DNA from: an uncultured Eubacteriales bacterium
GTDB taxonomy: Bacteria > Bacillota > Clostridia > Peptostreptococcales > Anaerovoracaceae
DNA length: 43,119 nt
Reading direction: 5' to 3'
Assembly: GCA_900547295.1 (NCBI GenBank)
Contig: URGK01000010.1
Span: forward strand, 1 to 43,119
The notes under the pieces are model-generated. The model saw only the letters and a list, made by a program, of their open reading frames with translations. It was not told where the DNA came from and made no database searches. Positions 16,130 to 23,415 of the stretch are shown piece by piece. A program made the translations under genes and the position numbers. Each line of letters opens with the position of its first letter. Position 1 is the stretch's first letter.

Positions 16130-16978
16130 ATGATAAAAATATATTTTCTTGCAGAAAACAAAACAGACAGACCGCCCTGCAGTGCGGAGCACGGTCTTTC
16201 TGTATATATAGAAACAGGAGATAAAAACATACTCTTTGATACGGGAGCATCGGATATGTTTGCGGCAAACGCCTCTCTAATGGGGGTAGACCTTGCAGCG
16301 GCCGATATGTGCGTCATAAGCCACGGTCATTACGACCATACAGGCGGCGCTCCGGCATTTTGCAGACTTAATGACAAAGCGCCGGTGTTCATACACAAAA
16401 ACGCTTTCAAAAAAACATACGGCTTTGAAAAAGGAAAGCCAGAACCTGAAACTACAGGCATCAGATGGACAGACAGAGAATACGAGGAGCTTCTGCCCCG
16501 TATGATATTCACCAAGGGCGTGCTAAAAGTAAGCGATGATATAGTTATATCAGGTACAATTCCCGACAGAGCGGGGTGTCTTCCCACAGAGCTGTTTTAT
16601 GAAAAAACAGCAGGCGGTGAATTTGTGCCCGACAATATGGATCACGAGCAGTTTCTCATAATCAGAGACAGAGATGAAAGCGGCCAAAGCAACGGACTTT
16701 ACATATTTTCAGGATGCAGTCACAAGGGCATCATTCCTGTGCTGAGGTACGCAAAGGAGATATTTCCTGATGAAAAAATCAGATGCCTTGCAGCAGGTAT
16801 GCATCTTTACAGCGCATCAGATGAGGACAGGCAGAGAGTCGTAACCGAGGTATTAAACGAAAATATCGAAACGGTTATGCCTGTTCACTGTACAGGCATA
16901 GACGCCATATGCGACTTAAGAGCGGCTATGGGTAAATCGTGCGTAGTCGCATCTGCGGGAGCATGCTATGAATATTAA
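16130..16978 (+). CDS. Metallo-beta-lactamase-fold hydrolase
   Basis: A 282-residue MBL-fold protein of the group often annotated as dihydropterin-ribofuranosyl-aminobenzene phosphate synthase-like (MJ0301 type). The metal motif SHGHYDHTGG lies near residues 64-73, preceded by the LFDTGAS strand. A second conserved block, FSGCSHKGI, sits near 195-203, followed by the C-terminal GMHLYSA and VMPVHCTG segments with further histidines. The real substrate is unknown. It occupies the slot after rpe where many Clostridia carry thiamine pyrophosphokinase (thiN). Its end overlaps recX by 11 nt. Confidence 0.82.
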   Translation: MIKIYFLAENKTDRPPCSAEHGLSVYIETGDKNILFDTGASDMFAANASLMGVDLAAADMCVISHGHYDHTGGAPAFCRLNDKAPVFIHKNAFKKTYGFEKGKPEPETTGIRWTDREYEELLPRMIFTKGVLKVSDDIVISGTIPDRAGCLPTELFYEKTAGGEFVPDNMDHEQFLIIRDRDESGQSNGLYIFSGCSHKGIIPVLRYAKEIFPDEKIRCLAAGMHLYSASDEDRQRVVTEVLNENIETVMPVHCTGIDAICDLRAAMGKSCVVASAGACYEY

Positions 16979-17435
16979 AGAAGCGGCAGTAAGATATCTG
17001 GAGCACAGAAGCCGTACCTGCGGAGAGATGAGGGCTCATCTTGCCCAGAAAGGCTTTGAGGCAGAGGAAATCAGGCAGACCGTAGAAGAACTTAAAGCAC
17101 TTCACTATCTCGATGATTTTCAGTATACCATAGCGTATCTCAACTACGGCTTTTCAAAGGGCAAGGGCATCAGGCTTATAAAATACGAGCTTTACGACAA
17201 GGAAGTTGACAGCAATACGATAGAGGACGCTATGTGCTTTTATGAGGAGGAATACGGAGTCAGCCTTGATGATTTTGAAATCGAAAGAGCAATGGAGCAG
17301 GCGGAGAGAATAACAGACGGAGCCTGTCCCGATGAAAAAATGACGGCCAAAATAGCCAGAAGACTTTCCTCAAAAGGCTACAGCAGCGATGTAATATATA
17401 AAGTGATAGGACAGATAAAAAAACAGGAACTATGA
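16968..17435 (+). CDS. recX: Recombination regulator RecX
   Basis: RecX binds RecA filaments and modulates recombination. The 155 residues are all-helical with the family's repeated three-helix pattern. Repeat one starts at ALHYLDDFQYTIAYLNYGF and carries the typical YLDDxxYA-like signature; RLIKYELYDKEVD and the C-terminal ARRLSSKGYSSDVIYKVI also match. The ATG lies inside the end of the MBL gene with GGGAG 7 nt upstream. Its TGA overlaps the tcdA start (ATGA). No recA is nearby. Confidence 0.85.
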   Translation: MNIKEAAVRYLEHRSRTCGEMRAHLAQKGFEAEEIRQTVEELKALHYLDDFQYTIAYLNYGFSKGKGIRLIKYELYDKEVDSNTIEDAMCFYEEEYGVSLDDFEIERAMEQAERITDGACPDEKMTAKIARRLSSKGYSSDVIYKVIGQIKKQEL

Positions 17436-18115
17436 ATCAGCATCAGAGAACAGAAAAACTCATAGGAAAAGAAAATAGAGAAAAGCTCAAAGCCTGCCGA
17501 GTGGCGGTATTTGGAACAGGCGGAGTCGGAGGCTTTGCGGTTGAGGCTCTTGCAAGAGCTGGCGTAGGCACCATAGATATTATAGACAAGGACAAGGTTG
17601 ACATAACAAACCTCAACAGGCAGATAATAGCGCTGCACAGCACAGTGGGCAAAAGCAAGGTTTCCGTTATGAAAGAGAGAATTCTTGACATAAACCCGGA
17701 GTGCAGTGTCAGTGCCATAGAAAAATTCTTCCTGCCTGAGACAGCGGGAGAATTTGACTTCACGCAGTATGACTATGTTATAGATGCGGTTGATACCGTT
17801 ACGGCCAAGCTTGAAATAATATCAATATGCAGCAGAAATAACATACCCGTTATATCCTCTATGGGTACAGGCAACAAGCTTCACCCGGAAATGATGCAGA
17901 TAGCGGATATATATGATACAAAAATATGTCCTCTTGCCAAGGTTATGAGAAAGGAACTCAAAAAAAGAGGCATACAAAGTCTAAAATGTGTCTACTCGCG
18001 GGAGGAGCCTGTAAAGACAGGTGACAGAACACCTGCAAGCATATCATTCACACCGCCGGTTGCGGGAATGCTGATGGCGGGAGAGGTTATAAGAAATCTG
18101 CTGGAATTAAAATAA
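17432..18115 (+). CDS. tcdA: tRNA threonylcarbamoyladenosine dehydratase TcdA
   Basis: TcdA (CsdL/YgdL) uses ATP to cyclise t6A37 to ct6A in tRNA. It is an E1/ThiF-like protein of 227 residues with the nucleotide-binding GTGGVGGFAVEALARAG near residue 25, the DKVDITNLNRQI segment and DYVIDAVDTV. There is no C-terminal ubiquitin-like-activating catalytic extension, which fits TcdA rather than MoeB/ThiF. It closes the long run that began with queH, so both ends of the run encode tRNA-modifying enzymes. The start overlaps recX by 4 nt. Confidence 0.9.
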   Translation: MNQHQRTEKLIGKENREKLKACRVAVFGTGGVGGFAVEALARAGVGTIDIIDKDKVDITNLNRQIIALHSTVGKSKVSVMKERILDINPECSVSAIEKFFLPETAGEFDFTQYDYVIDAVDTVTAKLEIISICSRNNIPVISSMGTGNKLHPEMMQIADIYDTKICPLAKVMRKELKKRGIQSLKCVYSREEPVKTGDRTPASISFTPPVAGMLMAGEVIRNLLELK

Positions 18116-18133
18116 TGCACCGAAAAAAGTACA

Positions 18134-18139
18134 TATAAT
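18134..18139 (+). promoter_or_regulatory. Possible -10 box for the membrane-peptide/macrodomain pair
   Basis: A perfect TATAAT lies at 18134-18139 in the 78-bp gap after tcdA. The -35 position (18111-18116, AATAAT) overlaps the tcdA stop and is poor, so the call rests on the -10 alone. Confidence 0.35.
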
Positions 18140-18193
18140 GTAGTATTCTGTATATGGAGTTAAGGATAATAACTTTTCAGGAGGTACAGATAT

Positions 18194-18409
18194 ATGATTA
18201 CTTTATTACCGGTTATATTTATTTTAACAGCAGGAATTTTACTTTCATTTCTGTGGGCGGATTTCAAAAAAGATACTAAAATGGCGCGTTACTATGAAGA
18301 GGTGGCGATGATTGCCGCCTCAAAGGAAAGGACGAGTGTTTATGGGTATAAAAGCAGTAAAAGCAGACATTACGAAGCTTCAGACAGATGCAATCGTAAA
18401 TGCAGCTAA
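18194..18409 (+). CDS. Small single-span membrane protein
   Basis: A 71-residue protein not assigned to a family. Residues 3-22 form one hydrophobic span (TLLPVIFILTAGILLSFLWA), followed by a basic, polar cytoplasmic-type tail ending in two cysteines. AGGAGGT at 18179-18185 gives an ideal ribosome site 8 nt before the ATG, the main reason to believe it. Its 3' end overlaps the macrodomain gene by 68 nt in another frame, so the last 20-odd residues may be constrained by that gene. The pair is probably co-translated. Confidence 0.55.
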   Translation: MITLLPVIFILTAGILLSFLWADFKKDTKMARYYEEVAMIAASKERTSVYGYKSSKSRHYEASDRCNRKCS

Positions 18410-18845
18410 CAATACGCTTCTTGGAGGAGGAGGAGTTGACGGAGCAATACACAGAGCGGCAGGCCCGCAGCTTCTGGCAGAGTGCAGGACACTGAACGGC
18501 TGTGAAACGGGACAGGCCAAAATAACAAAGGGCTATAATCTCCCTGCAAAGTATGTGATACATACGGTAGGCCCCGTATGGTACGGAGGAGAGCAGGGCG
18601 AGCCTCAGCTTCTGGCAGACGCCTACAGAAACAGCCTTAAACTTGCAGAGGAGCATAATCTTAAATCAATAGCTTTTCCTGCAATATCGACAGGCGTGTA
18701 CGGATATCCCAAAGAGGAGGCTGCCCATATCGCAATAGACACTATCAGAGAATTTCTCAAAGAGTACGATATGGAGGTCGTTCTGACTGCCTTTTCGGAC
18801 GGTGACCTCAAAAGATATGAGCGTATATTGCAGCAGGACTTGTAA
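18342..18845 (+). CDS. Macrodomain ADP-ribose hydrolase
   Basis: A MacroD-type macrodomain protein of about 167 residues, a family that hydrolyses O-acetyl-ADP-ribose or removes ADP-ribose from proteins. Motifs: the AIVNAANNTLLGGGGVDGAI loop near 20-40 (catalytic Asn/Asp and glycine-rich substrate loop), then HTVGPVW and FPAISTGVYGYP. I chose ATG at 18342 with AAGGAAAGGA upstream; an in-frame ATG at 18312 would add ten basic residues. It overlaps the small membrane-protein gene. No ADP-ribosyltransferase is visible nearby. Confidence 0.92.
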   Translation: MGIKAVKADITKLQTDAIVNAANNTLLGGGGVDGAIHRAAGPQLLAECRTLNGCETGQAKITKGYNLPAKYVIHTVGPVWYGGEQGEPQLLADAYRNSLKLAEEHNLKSIAFPAISTGVYGYPKEEAAHIAIDTIREFLKEYDMEVVLTAFSDGDLKRYERILQQDL

Positions 18846-18868
18846 ACAGCCCGATAAAGGTGTAAAAT
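18840..18868 (+). promoter_or_regulatory. Promoter of the unknown-WYL-coaB genes
   Basis: TTGTAA (18840-18845) overlaps the macrodomain stop codon and is followed after exactly 17 bp by TAAAAT (18863-18868). Transcription would begin near 18876, 26 nt before the next ATG. Confidence 0.6.
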
Positions 18869-18901
18869 CTGCATATATTACTTTATAAGGAGAAGTGAAA
18901 G

Positions 18902-19351
18902 ATGAATTTATTAAATACAATAGAATATTTTTTTACGGATATATTTGAAAGCCAGAAGGATCTTGATTTAAAGGTGTATGTTGAAGCTAGCCCAAAGAAT
19001 ATATTCAAAAAAAAGGACTATGAGGGCAATATCAGAGAATACAAGAGACTTAAGAACCTGGCGCTGCAGATTGATACAGAGGCAATAGAAGTAGATCAGA
19101 ACGACTATGATCTTATGGAGCTTTTCTGCATGTTTGACGAGATGCTTGCGCTCTACAACCTTTATACTGACAGAGGCATTGCAGTTCAGGACTTCCTGCG
19201 CCGCAAGGCCGCAGGCGAAAAGCCTGCCAACAGCGAATACAAGGATGCAACCACCAAGCAGAAATCAACTGCTGCGGCATTCTCCAGAAGCTACAATGAC
19301 CTCAGCGTTGCATACGCAGACTATATACAGCGCAGAAGCGAAGAGGCATAA
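18902..19351 (+). CDS. Conserved-looking protein of unknown function
   Basis: A 149-residue, soluble, probably helical protein that I do not recognise. The first 95 residues are hydrophobic/acidic (IEYFFTDIFESQKDL, then an acidic LMELFCMFDEMLALYNLY helix). A Lys/Ala/Thr-rich hinge follows, then a final helix ending YADYIQRRSEEA. There is no signal peptide, membrane span or metal motif. A strong AAGGAGAAG site precedes the ATG. It lies 2 nt ahead of a WYL-domain regulator, so the two are translated together and it may be a partner or target of that regulator. Confidence 0.75.
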   Translation: MNLLNTIEYFFTDIFESQKDLDLKVYVEASPKNIFKKKDYEGNIREYKRLKNLALQIDTEAIEVDQNDYDLMELFCMFDEMLALYNLYTDRGIAVQDFLRRKAAGEKPANSEYKDATTKQKSTAAAFSRSYNDLSVAYADYIQRRSEEA

Positions 19352-19353
19352 AT

Positions 19354-20337
19354 ATGAGCAGCGGTCAGGCAAAGAAACTCTATATAATGTACATACTCGA
19401 AATACTGAAGAAGTATTCAGATGACAGACACAGGCTCAAGCAGCAGGATATCATTGACATTATGAAAAAGGACTATGATGTTGCATGTGAGCGAAAGGCA
19501 GTGGCAAGAAACATAAGCGATTTGCAGGAGCTTGGATATGATATAGAAACAGGCGGCGGATATTATCTGGCCGAAAGAGATTTTGAGGACAGCGAGCTGA
19601 GGCTACTTATAGATTCGGTGCTTGCCTCAAGATATATTCCGGCAAAGCAGGCAAAAGACCTTGTGGACAGACTTGCAGGCCAGTCCAACATTTACTTCAA
19701 AAAACAGGTGCGCCACGTAAGCAACATTGAAAAAATGGAGCATACCGCAGGCCAGCTCTTTTATACCATAGAGGTGCTGAGTCAGGCTATAGATGATAAC
19801 CGCAAGGTAAAATTCTTCTATAACAGGTATGACGAAACCAAAACTCTCAAAAAAACCAGCAGGGAGAAGCATCTTGTAAATCCGTATCAGATTGTGGTTG
19901 CAAACGGCAGATATTATCTTATCGGCAATATGGACAAATACAGCAACAGCACTCATTTTCGCGTCGAAAAAATTTCAGACGTGGAGATTACCGATATGTC
20001 GGCAAAGCCTGTCAGAGAGGTGGACGAGTTTCAGAACGGACTGAATCTGCCGAAGCATATGGCAGAGCATGTATATATGTTTTCGGGCAAATCACAGCTT
20101 GTCAGGCTCAGAGTGTCGGAGTCCGGCATCAACGACGTCATAGACTGGCTGGGAAGTGACATACAGATTACAAGAGAGTCCAAAGACACGCTGCTGGTCG
20201 ATGTGACGGCAAACCCGCAGGCCATGAAATACTGGGCTGTACAGTTTGGTGAAAAAGTGGAGATACTGCTTCCCGAAGCTCTCAGGGAAGAGGTCAGGGA
20301 GCTTGTAACAAAAATATATAACAAATACGAAAGGTAA
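19354..20337 (+). CDS. WYL-domain transcriptional regulator
   Basis: A 327-residue regulator with an N-terminal DeoR-like winged helix (about 1-70, with KRYSDDRHRLKQQDIIDIM-like helices and a ...CERKAVARNISDL recognition region). A WYL domain lies in the middle (VKFFYNRYDE, NPYQIVVANGRYYLIG, FRVEKISDVEI) and a C-terminal WCX-like domain at the end (VRLRVSESGINDVIDWLG). WYL proteins sense ligands such as nucleotides or single-stranded DNA and occur in DNA damage and phage defence regulation; the target here is unknown. It starts 2 nt after the unknown gene and is followed after 5 nt by coaB. Confidence 0.88.
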   Translation: MSSGQAKKLYIMYILEILKKYSDDRHRLKQQDIIDIMKKDYDVACERKAVARNISDLQELGYDIETGGGYYLAERDFEDSELRLLIDSVLASRYIPAKQAKDLVDRLAGQSNIYFKKQVRHVSNIEKMEHTAGQLFYTIEVLSQAIDDNRKVKFFYNRYDETKTLKKTSREKHLVNPYQIVVANGRYYLIGNMDKYSNSTHFRVEKISDVEITDMSAKPVREVDEFQNGLNLPKHMAEHVYMFSGKSQLVRLRVSESGINDVIDWLGSDIQITRESKDTLLVDVTANPQAMKYWAVQFGEKVEILLPEALREEVRELVTKIYNKYER

Positions 20338-20342
20338 CTATT

Positions 20343-21095
20343 ATGAAAAACATACTTATAACCGGAGGACCTACCAACGAATATATAGATGAGGTAATGA
20401 AAATAACCAATATGTCTACAGGAAGCCTGTCGACAAATCTGGGCATGAGATTTCTGGAGGCAGGATATTCTGTGACACTTGTGCTCAATAGAAGCATAAA
20501 CACAGAGAAACTCCTGAATATGGAGCAGAGCTCAAATCTTGAAATAATACCTGTTGAAACCACAGCTGATATGCTTGAGGCGATAGAGGCATGCAGCAAA
20601 GACACACACTACGATGCGCTGATACACGCTGCCGCAGTGGGCGATTTCACAAGTGAGTTTTCATTCCTGCTTGAAGATATGGCGGCGGAGCTGTTTGCAA
20701 TCAAAGACAGCGCCAAAAGCGCGGAGGATTTCCTTAAGGTTATGGAAAACCCTAAGTGCAGACTTGATGATTCCAGCAAGATTTCAAGCTATCAGAAAAA
20801 CCTTACCGTAAAGCTGGGACTTACTCCGAAAATCATAGCAAGACTCAAAGAATGGTATCCTGATACACTTCTAATAGGCTGCAAACTGCTTGAAAACGTG
20901 CCTAAGGAAGAGCTTTATTCGGTAGCCCAGAAGCTTTGCAGCAAAAACAATATGGACTATATAATGGCCAACGACCTTGCGGATCTGCGTGACGGCAAAA
21001 TGGCAAGGCATATTGTGACTAAGGACGGGTACACGGGCATCAGCCTTGATACTCCGCAGGATATATTTGAGTTTGTGGAGGAAAAACTTAAATAA
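20343..21095 (+). CDS. coaB: Phosphopantothenate-cysteine ligase, stand-alone
   Basis: CoaB joins 4'-phosphopantothenate to cysteine in coenzyme A synthesis. Most bacteria fuse it to the decarboxylase CoaC; this 250-residue protein is the separate CoaB form known from streptococci and enterococci. It opens with ILITGGPTNEYIDEV and a TNMSTGSL nucleotide loop, has the central AAAVGDF and a DDSSKISSYQ stretch with the conserved lysine, and ends with LIGCKLLENV and MANDLADL. No coaC lies in the window. It ends the unit that starts with the unknown protein and the WYL regulator. Confidence 0.85.
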   Translation: MKNILITGGPTNEYIDEVMKITNMSTGSLSTNLGMRFLEAGYSVTLVLNRSINTEKLLNMEQSSNLEIIPVETTADMLEAIEACSKDTHYDALIHAAAVGDFTSEFSFLLEDMAAELFAIKDSAKSAEDFLKVMENPKCRLDDSSKISSYQKNLTVKLGLTPKIIARLKEWYPDTLLIGCKLLENVPKEELYSVAQKLCSKNNMDYIMANDLADLRDGKMARHIVTKDGYTGISLDTPQDIFEFVEEKLK

Positions 21096-21172
21096 GGCTG
21101 ATAGCTGAAATTGAATATTTGTATTTATTTGAGACAGAAACACTTATGTATATGCAGTATTTTTAGAAAGAG

Positions 21173-22282
21173 ATGACAGTAATGAAGAGGGTAAAAGTTG
21201 TTATACTTGCGGTTTTTGTAGCAATATGTATGTTTTCATTATCATTTGCGGCAGTATACGGCGCAGAAGATGGACCGCAGAATTCAGAGAATATAAATAT
21301 TACAGAAGACAGTGAAACAGGAGGAACCGGTGATACAGAGCCTGAAGAAAGACTTCCTGTGCATATTGAAATGCACATAGGAAGAACCGTTAAGGCTGAA
21401 ACAGATATTGCAGACGGGATATGGAAATCCGATAATCCCGAAATTGCGACGGTAACGTCAAATGGTAAAATCAAGGGAATAAAACACGGTAAATGTGTTA
21501 TCACTCATACCGACAGTGAAAACCCCGAAAACGTTCAAATCTATAATGTGACTGTCAAAAAAAGAGTATACAGCAGGGGGAGCGGATATTACAGTATAAA
21601 ACAGAATATAGAACTGCCGTCGGGTTCATACAATATAAGCCGTAAAAACATAGGGCTTAAAGTTATATATGTTAACAGAAAAATGCTCGGAGTCTCACAG
21701 GCAAAGTATACCAATGAAACGTATTATGCCGTAAAGAACTTCCAGAGAAAATACGGTATTAAAGTCACAGGTAATGTTAATCTCAAAACATGGGAAGCTA
21801 TGGGATATTCAAAAAAATCATGGGATAACCTAGGGGTTTATGTTATACCTGTTAAAATCGACGGCGGAAGTAAGAAATCCGACTATATCAATGCAATGCT
21901 TAATACTGCAAAAGAGTATGCATCGGCAGGGACAAAATATCGTATCGGATGTTCGGGAAAACCGGGTACATATGCCGACTGCAGCGGACTTATATACCAG
22001 TGCCTTTACTCGGCAGGCATAAATCCGCATACCAATATTGTGGACCATGCGCTGGCAAAATATGAGTATACCTCAAAATGGCTTGCAAAAGATTCAAGAT
22101 TGGGTAAAACCGTAAGCTTCAGCAATAAGAAAAAGGGAGATCTTCTGTTCTACGGGAACCCGGTATATCATGTGGCTATTTATGCCGGTAACGGATATGT
22201 ATATGACAGCTGGCCGATTTTAGGGGTTACAAAAAGAAAATTAAACAGACCCGTGTCAAAAGTTATAAGGGTATTCTGGTAG
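21173..22282 (+). CDS. Secreted NlpC/P60 cell-wall hydrolase with Big2 and PG-binding domains
   Basis: A 369-residue exported peptidoglycan endopeptidase. The N-terminal signal peptide ends near AAVYGA (about residue 30) and is followed by an acidic linker. A Big2-like Ig domain (about 60-130, with WKSDNPEIATVTSNGKIKG) comes next, then a PG_binding_1-like domain (about 150-210, TYYAVKNFQRKYGIKVTG). The C-terminal NlpC/P60 domain (about 240-360) has catalytic C270 in YADCSGLIYQ and H333 in VYHVAIYAG. Such enzymes cut peptide stems of peptidoglycan. An in-frame ATG at 21182 is an equally good start; neither has a strong ribosome site. It stands alone after coaB, with a hairpin terminator behind it. 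Confidence 0.88.
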   Translation: MTVMKRVKVVILAVFVAICMFSLSFAAVYGAEDGPQNSENINITEDSETGGTGDTEPEERLPVHIEMHIGRTVKAETDIADGIWKSDNPEIATVTSNGKIKGIKHGKCVITHTDSENPENVQIYNVTVKKRVYSRGSGYYSIKQNIELPSGSYNISRKNIGLKVIYVNRKMLGVSQAKYTNETYYAVKNFQRKYGIKVTGNVNLKTWEAMGYSKKSWDNLGVYVIPVKIDGGSKKSDYINAMLNTAKEYASAGTKYRIGCSGKPGTYADCSGLIYQCLYSAGINPHTNIVDHALAKYEYTSKWLAKDSRLGKTVSFSNKKKGDLLFYGNPVYHVAIYAGNGYVYDSWPILGVTKRKLNRPVSKVIRVFW

Positions 22283-22300
22283 AGTATATTAAGAATAATC

Positions 22301-22336
22301 AAGGGAGAACGCGCAGTTTGAATGCAGTTCTCCCTT
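22301..22336. terminator. Hairpin between convergent genes
   Basis: AAGGGAGAAC (22301-22310) and GTTCTCCCTT (22327-22336) form a perfect 10-bp stem with a 16-nt loop in the 64-bp gap between the NlpC/P60 gene and the minus-strand XRE gene. The following T-tract is short (TTTGTC), so termination in either direction may be partial. Confidence 0.65.
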
Positions 22337-22346
22337 TGTCGTCATT

Positions 22347-23276
22347 CTATTTCTTTTTCAGAGCAGAGCTTACGGCAGCAAATATGAGAGCCGCCACAGG
22401 CCATATTATCCACGTAAAATCCCATCTGTTTGTGAGAAAGCTTGCCGCAAGGTACAAAGTAGTTACGGCAGGCCAGTATATACCCGCTATTTTCCCTGCT
22501 TTTTTATTTTCCTCCGCCTGCTTTGGAGAAAAATCCTCTTCACGAAGCAGCTGATTAAAGGCGCTCGTTTTACTGCCCGAATATATGAGTATATATACTC
22601 CGACAGCAACAAATACAAGAAGCAGTGAAGTAAGCAGTATATACACATCATCACCGGCATCAAAGAATGAAGATATAATCAGCGGAACCGGACTTGTTAT
22701 ACAAAGCAGAACTCCTGCAATAAGTCCTCTTGTGGCTGTTTTTTCATAAGAGTGTTTTTCGATTTGTATATATTTTTGAGCGGCAGGCTCAAGAGTGAAA
22801 CCTGCTTCATCAAGGAATTTATATTTCTTCAGATACTGTGAGGTGAGTATAAACTGTATCACCGCCGCGCATACAAGCGCAAACAGTATAATCAGAGCGA
22901 CGGGCATAGCGGCCTTTGGCATAAACGAGCAGCTTGATGCAATAAGCAGCACAGGTGCAAGTATGCACAGCAGCACTCCCAGCGCAGTTTTGTTTCCCGC
23001 CGTGCTTTTATCATCAACAAACCCCTGCACCTCTTTTAATGATAATGTTTTAGTGCTGTCTGAAACAGGAGCAGGAGTATCGGTATCCTTTAAAAGATAA
23101 TCTGTAGATACTTCAAATATATCTGCAATTTCAACCAGCTTTGATATATCAGGTGATGCGGAAGCGCTTTCCCATTTTGATACGGACTGTCTTGACACTC
23201 CCAGCTTTTCGGCAAGCTCCTCCTGCGACCACCCCTGCTTTTTTCTCAGCATTAATATTTTTTCTGATAACAGCAT
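22347..23276 (-). CDS. XRE-family regulator with multi-span membrane domain
   Basis: A 309-residue protein with a cytoplasmic helix-turn-helix (about 6-60; WSQEELAEKLGVSRQSVSKWE) fused to a membrane domain with about six spans (for example LGVLLCILAPVLLIASS, VALIILFALVCAAVIQFI and VYILLTSLLLVFVAVGVYIL). Such membrane-tethered XRE proteins are common in Firmicutes and probably respond to envelope signals; the ligand is unknown. ATG at 23276 has GGAGG about 10 nt upstream; the frame extends 36 codons further but would cross an inverted repeat. A dyad upstream could be its operator. Confidence 0.85.
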   Translation of the reverse strand: MLLSEKILMLRKKQGWSQEELAEKLGVSRQSVSKWESASASPDISKLVEIADIFEVSTDYLLKDTDTPAPVSDSTKTLSLKEVQGFVDDKSTAGNKTALGVLLCILAPVLLIASSCSFMPKAAMPVALIILFALVCAAVIQFILTSQYLKKYKFLDEAGFTLEPAAQKYIQIEKHSYEKTATRGLIAGVLLCITSPVPLIISSFFDAGDDVYILLTSLLLVFVAVGVYILIYSGSKTSAFNQLLREEDFSPKQAEENKKAGKIAGIYWPAVTTLYLAASFLTNRWDFTWIIWPVAALIFAAVSSALKKK

Positions 23277-23339
23277 GTTGTTTCTTCCTCCATAGCATAT
23301 GATAAAAACAGTGTAGCACCGGAACCTGTAAATTGCTAT

Positions 23340-23369
23340 CAACAGGTGTTGGAAATTCCGCAACTGTTG
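23340..23369. promoter_or_regulatory. Candidate operator dyad upstream of the membrane XRE gene
   Basis: CAACAG (23340-23345) and CTGTTG (23364-23369) flank a central GGAAATTCC, giving an imperfect 30-bp dyad 64 bp ahead of the minus-strand XRE start. No clear -35/-10 pair could be fixed near it. Confidence 0.35.
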
Positions 23370-23382
23370 GTTGCATAAACTC

Positions 23383-23407
23383 AAAACCGGCAGATTTCTA
23401 CCGGTTT
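23383..23407 (-). terminator. Terminator of the gpmI/CoA-transferase unit
   Basis: Just beyond the CoA-transferase stop, reading the minus strand, AAACCGG and CCGGTTT form a 7-bp stem with a 10-nt loop followed by TTGAGTTT. The 8-nt stop-to-stem distance fits an intrinsic terminator. Confidence 0.65.
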
Positions 23408-23415
23408 CAATCGTT

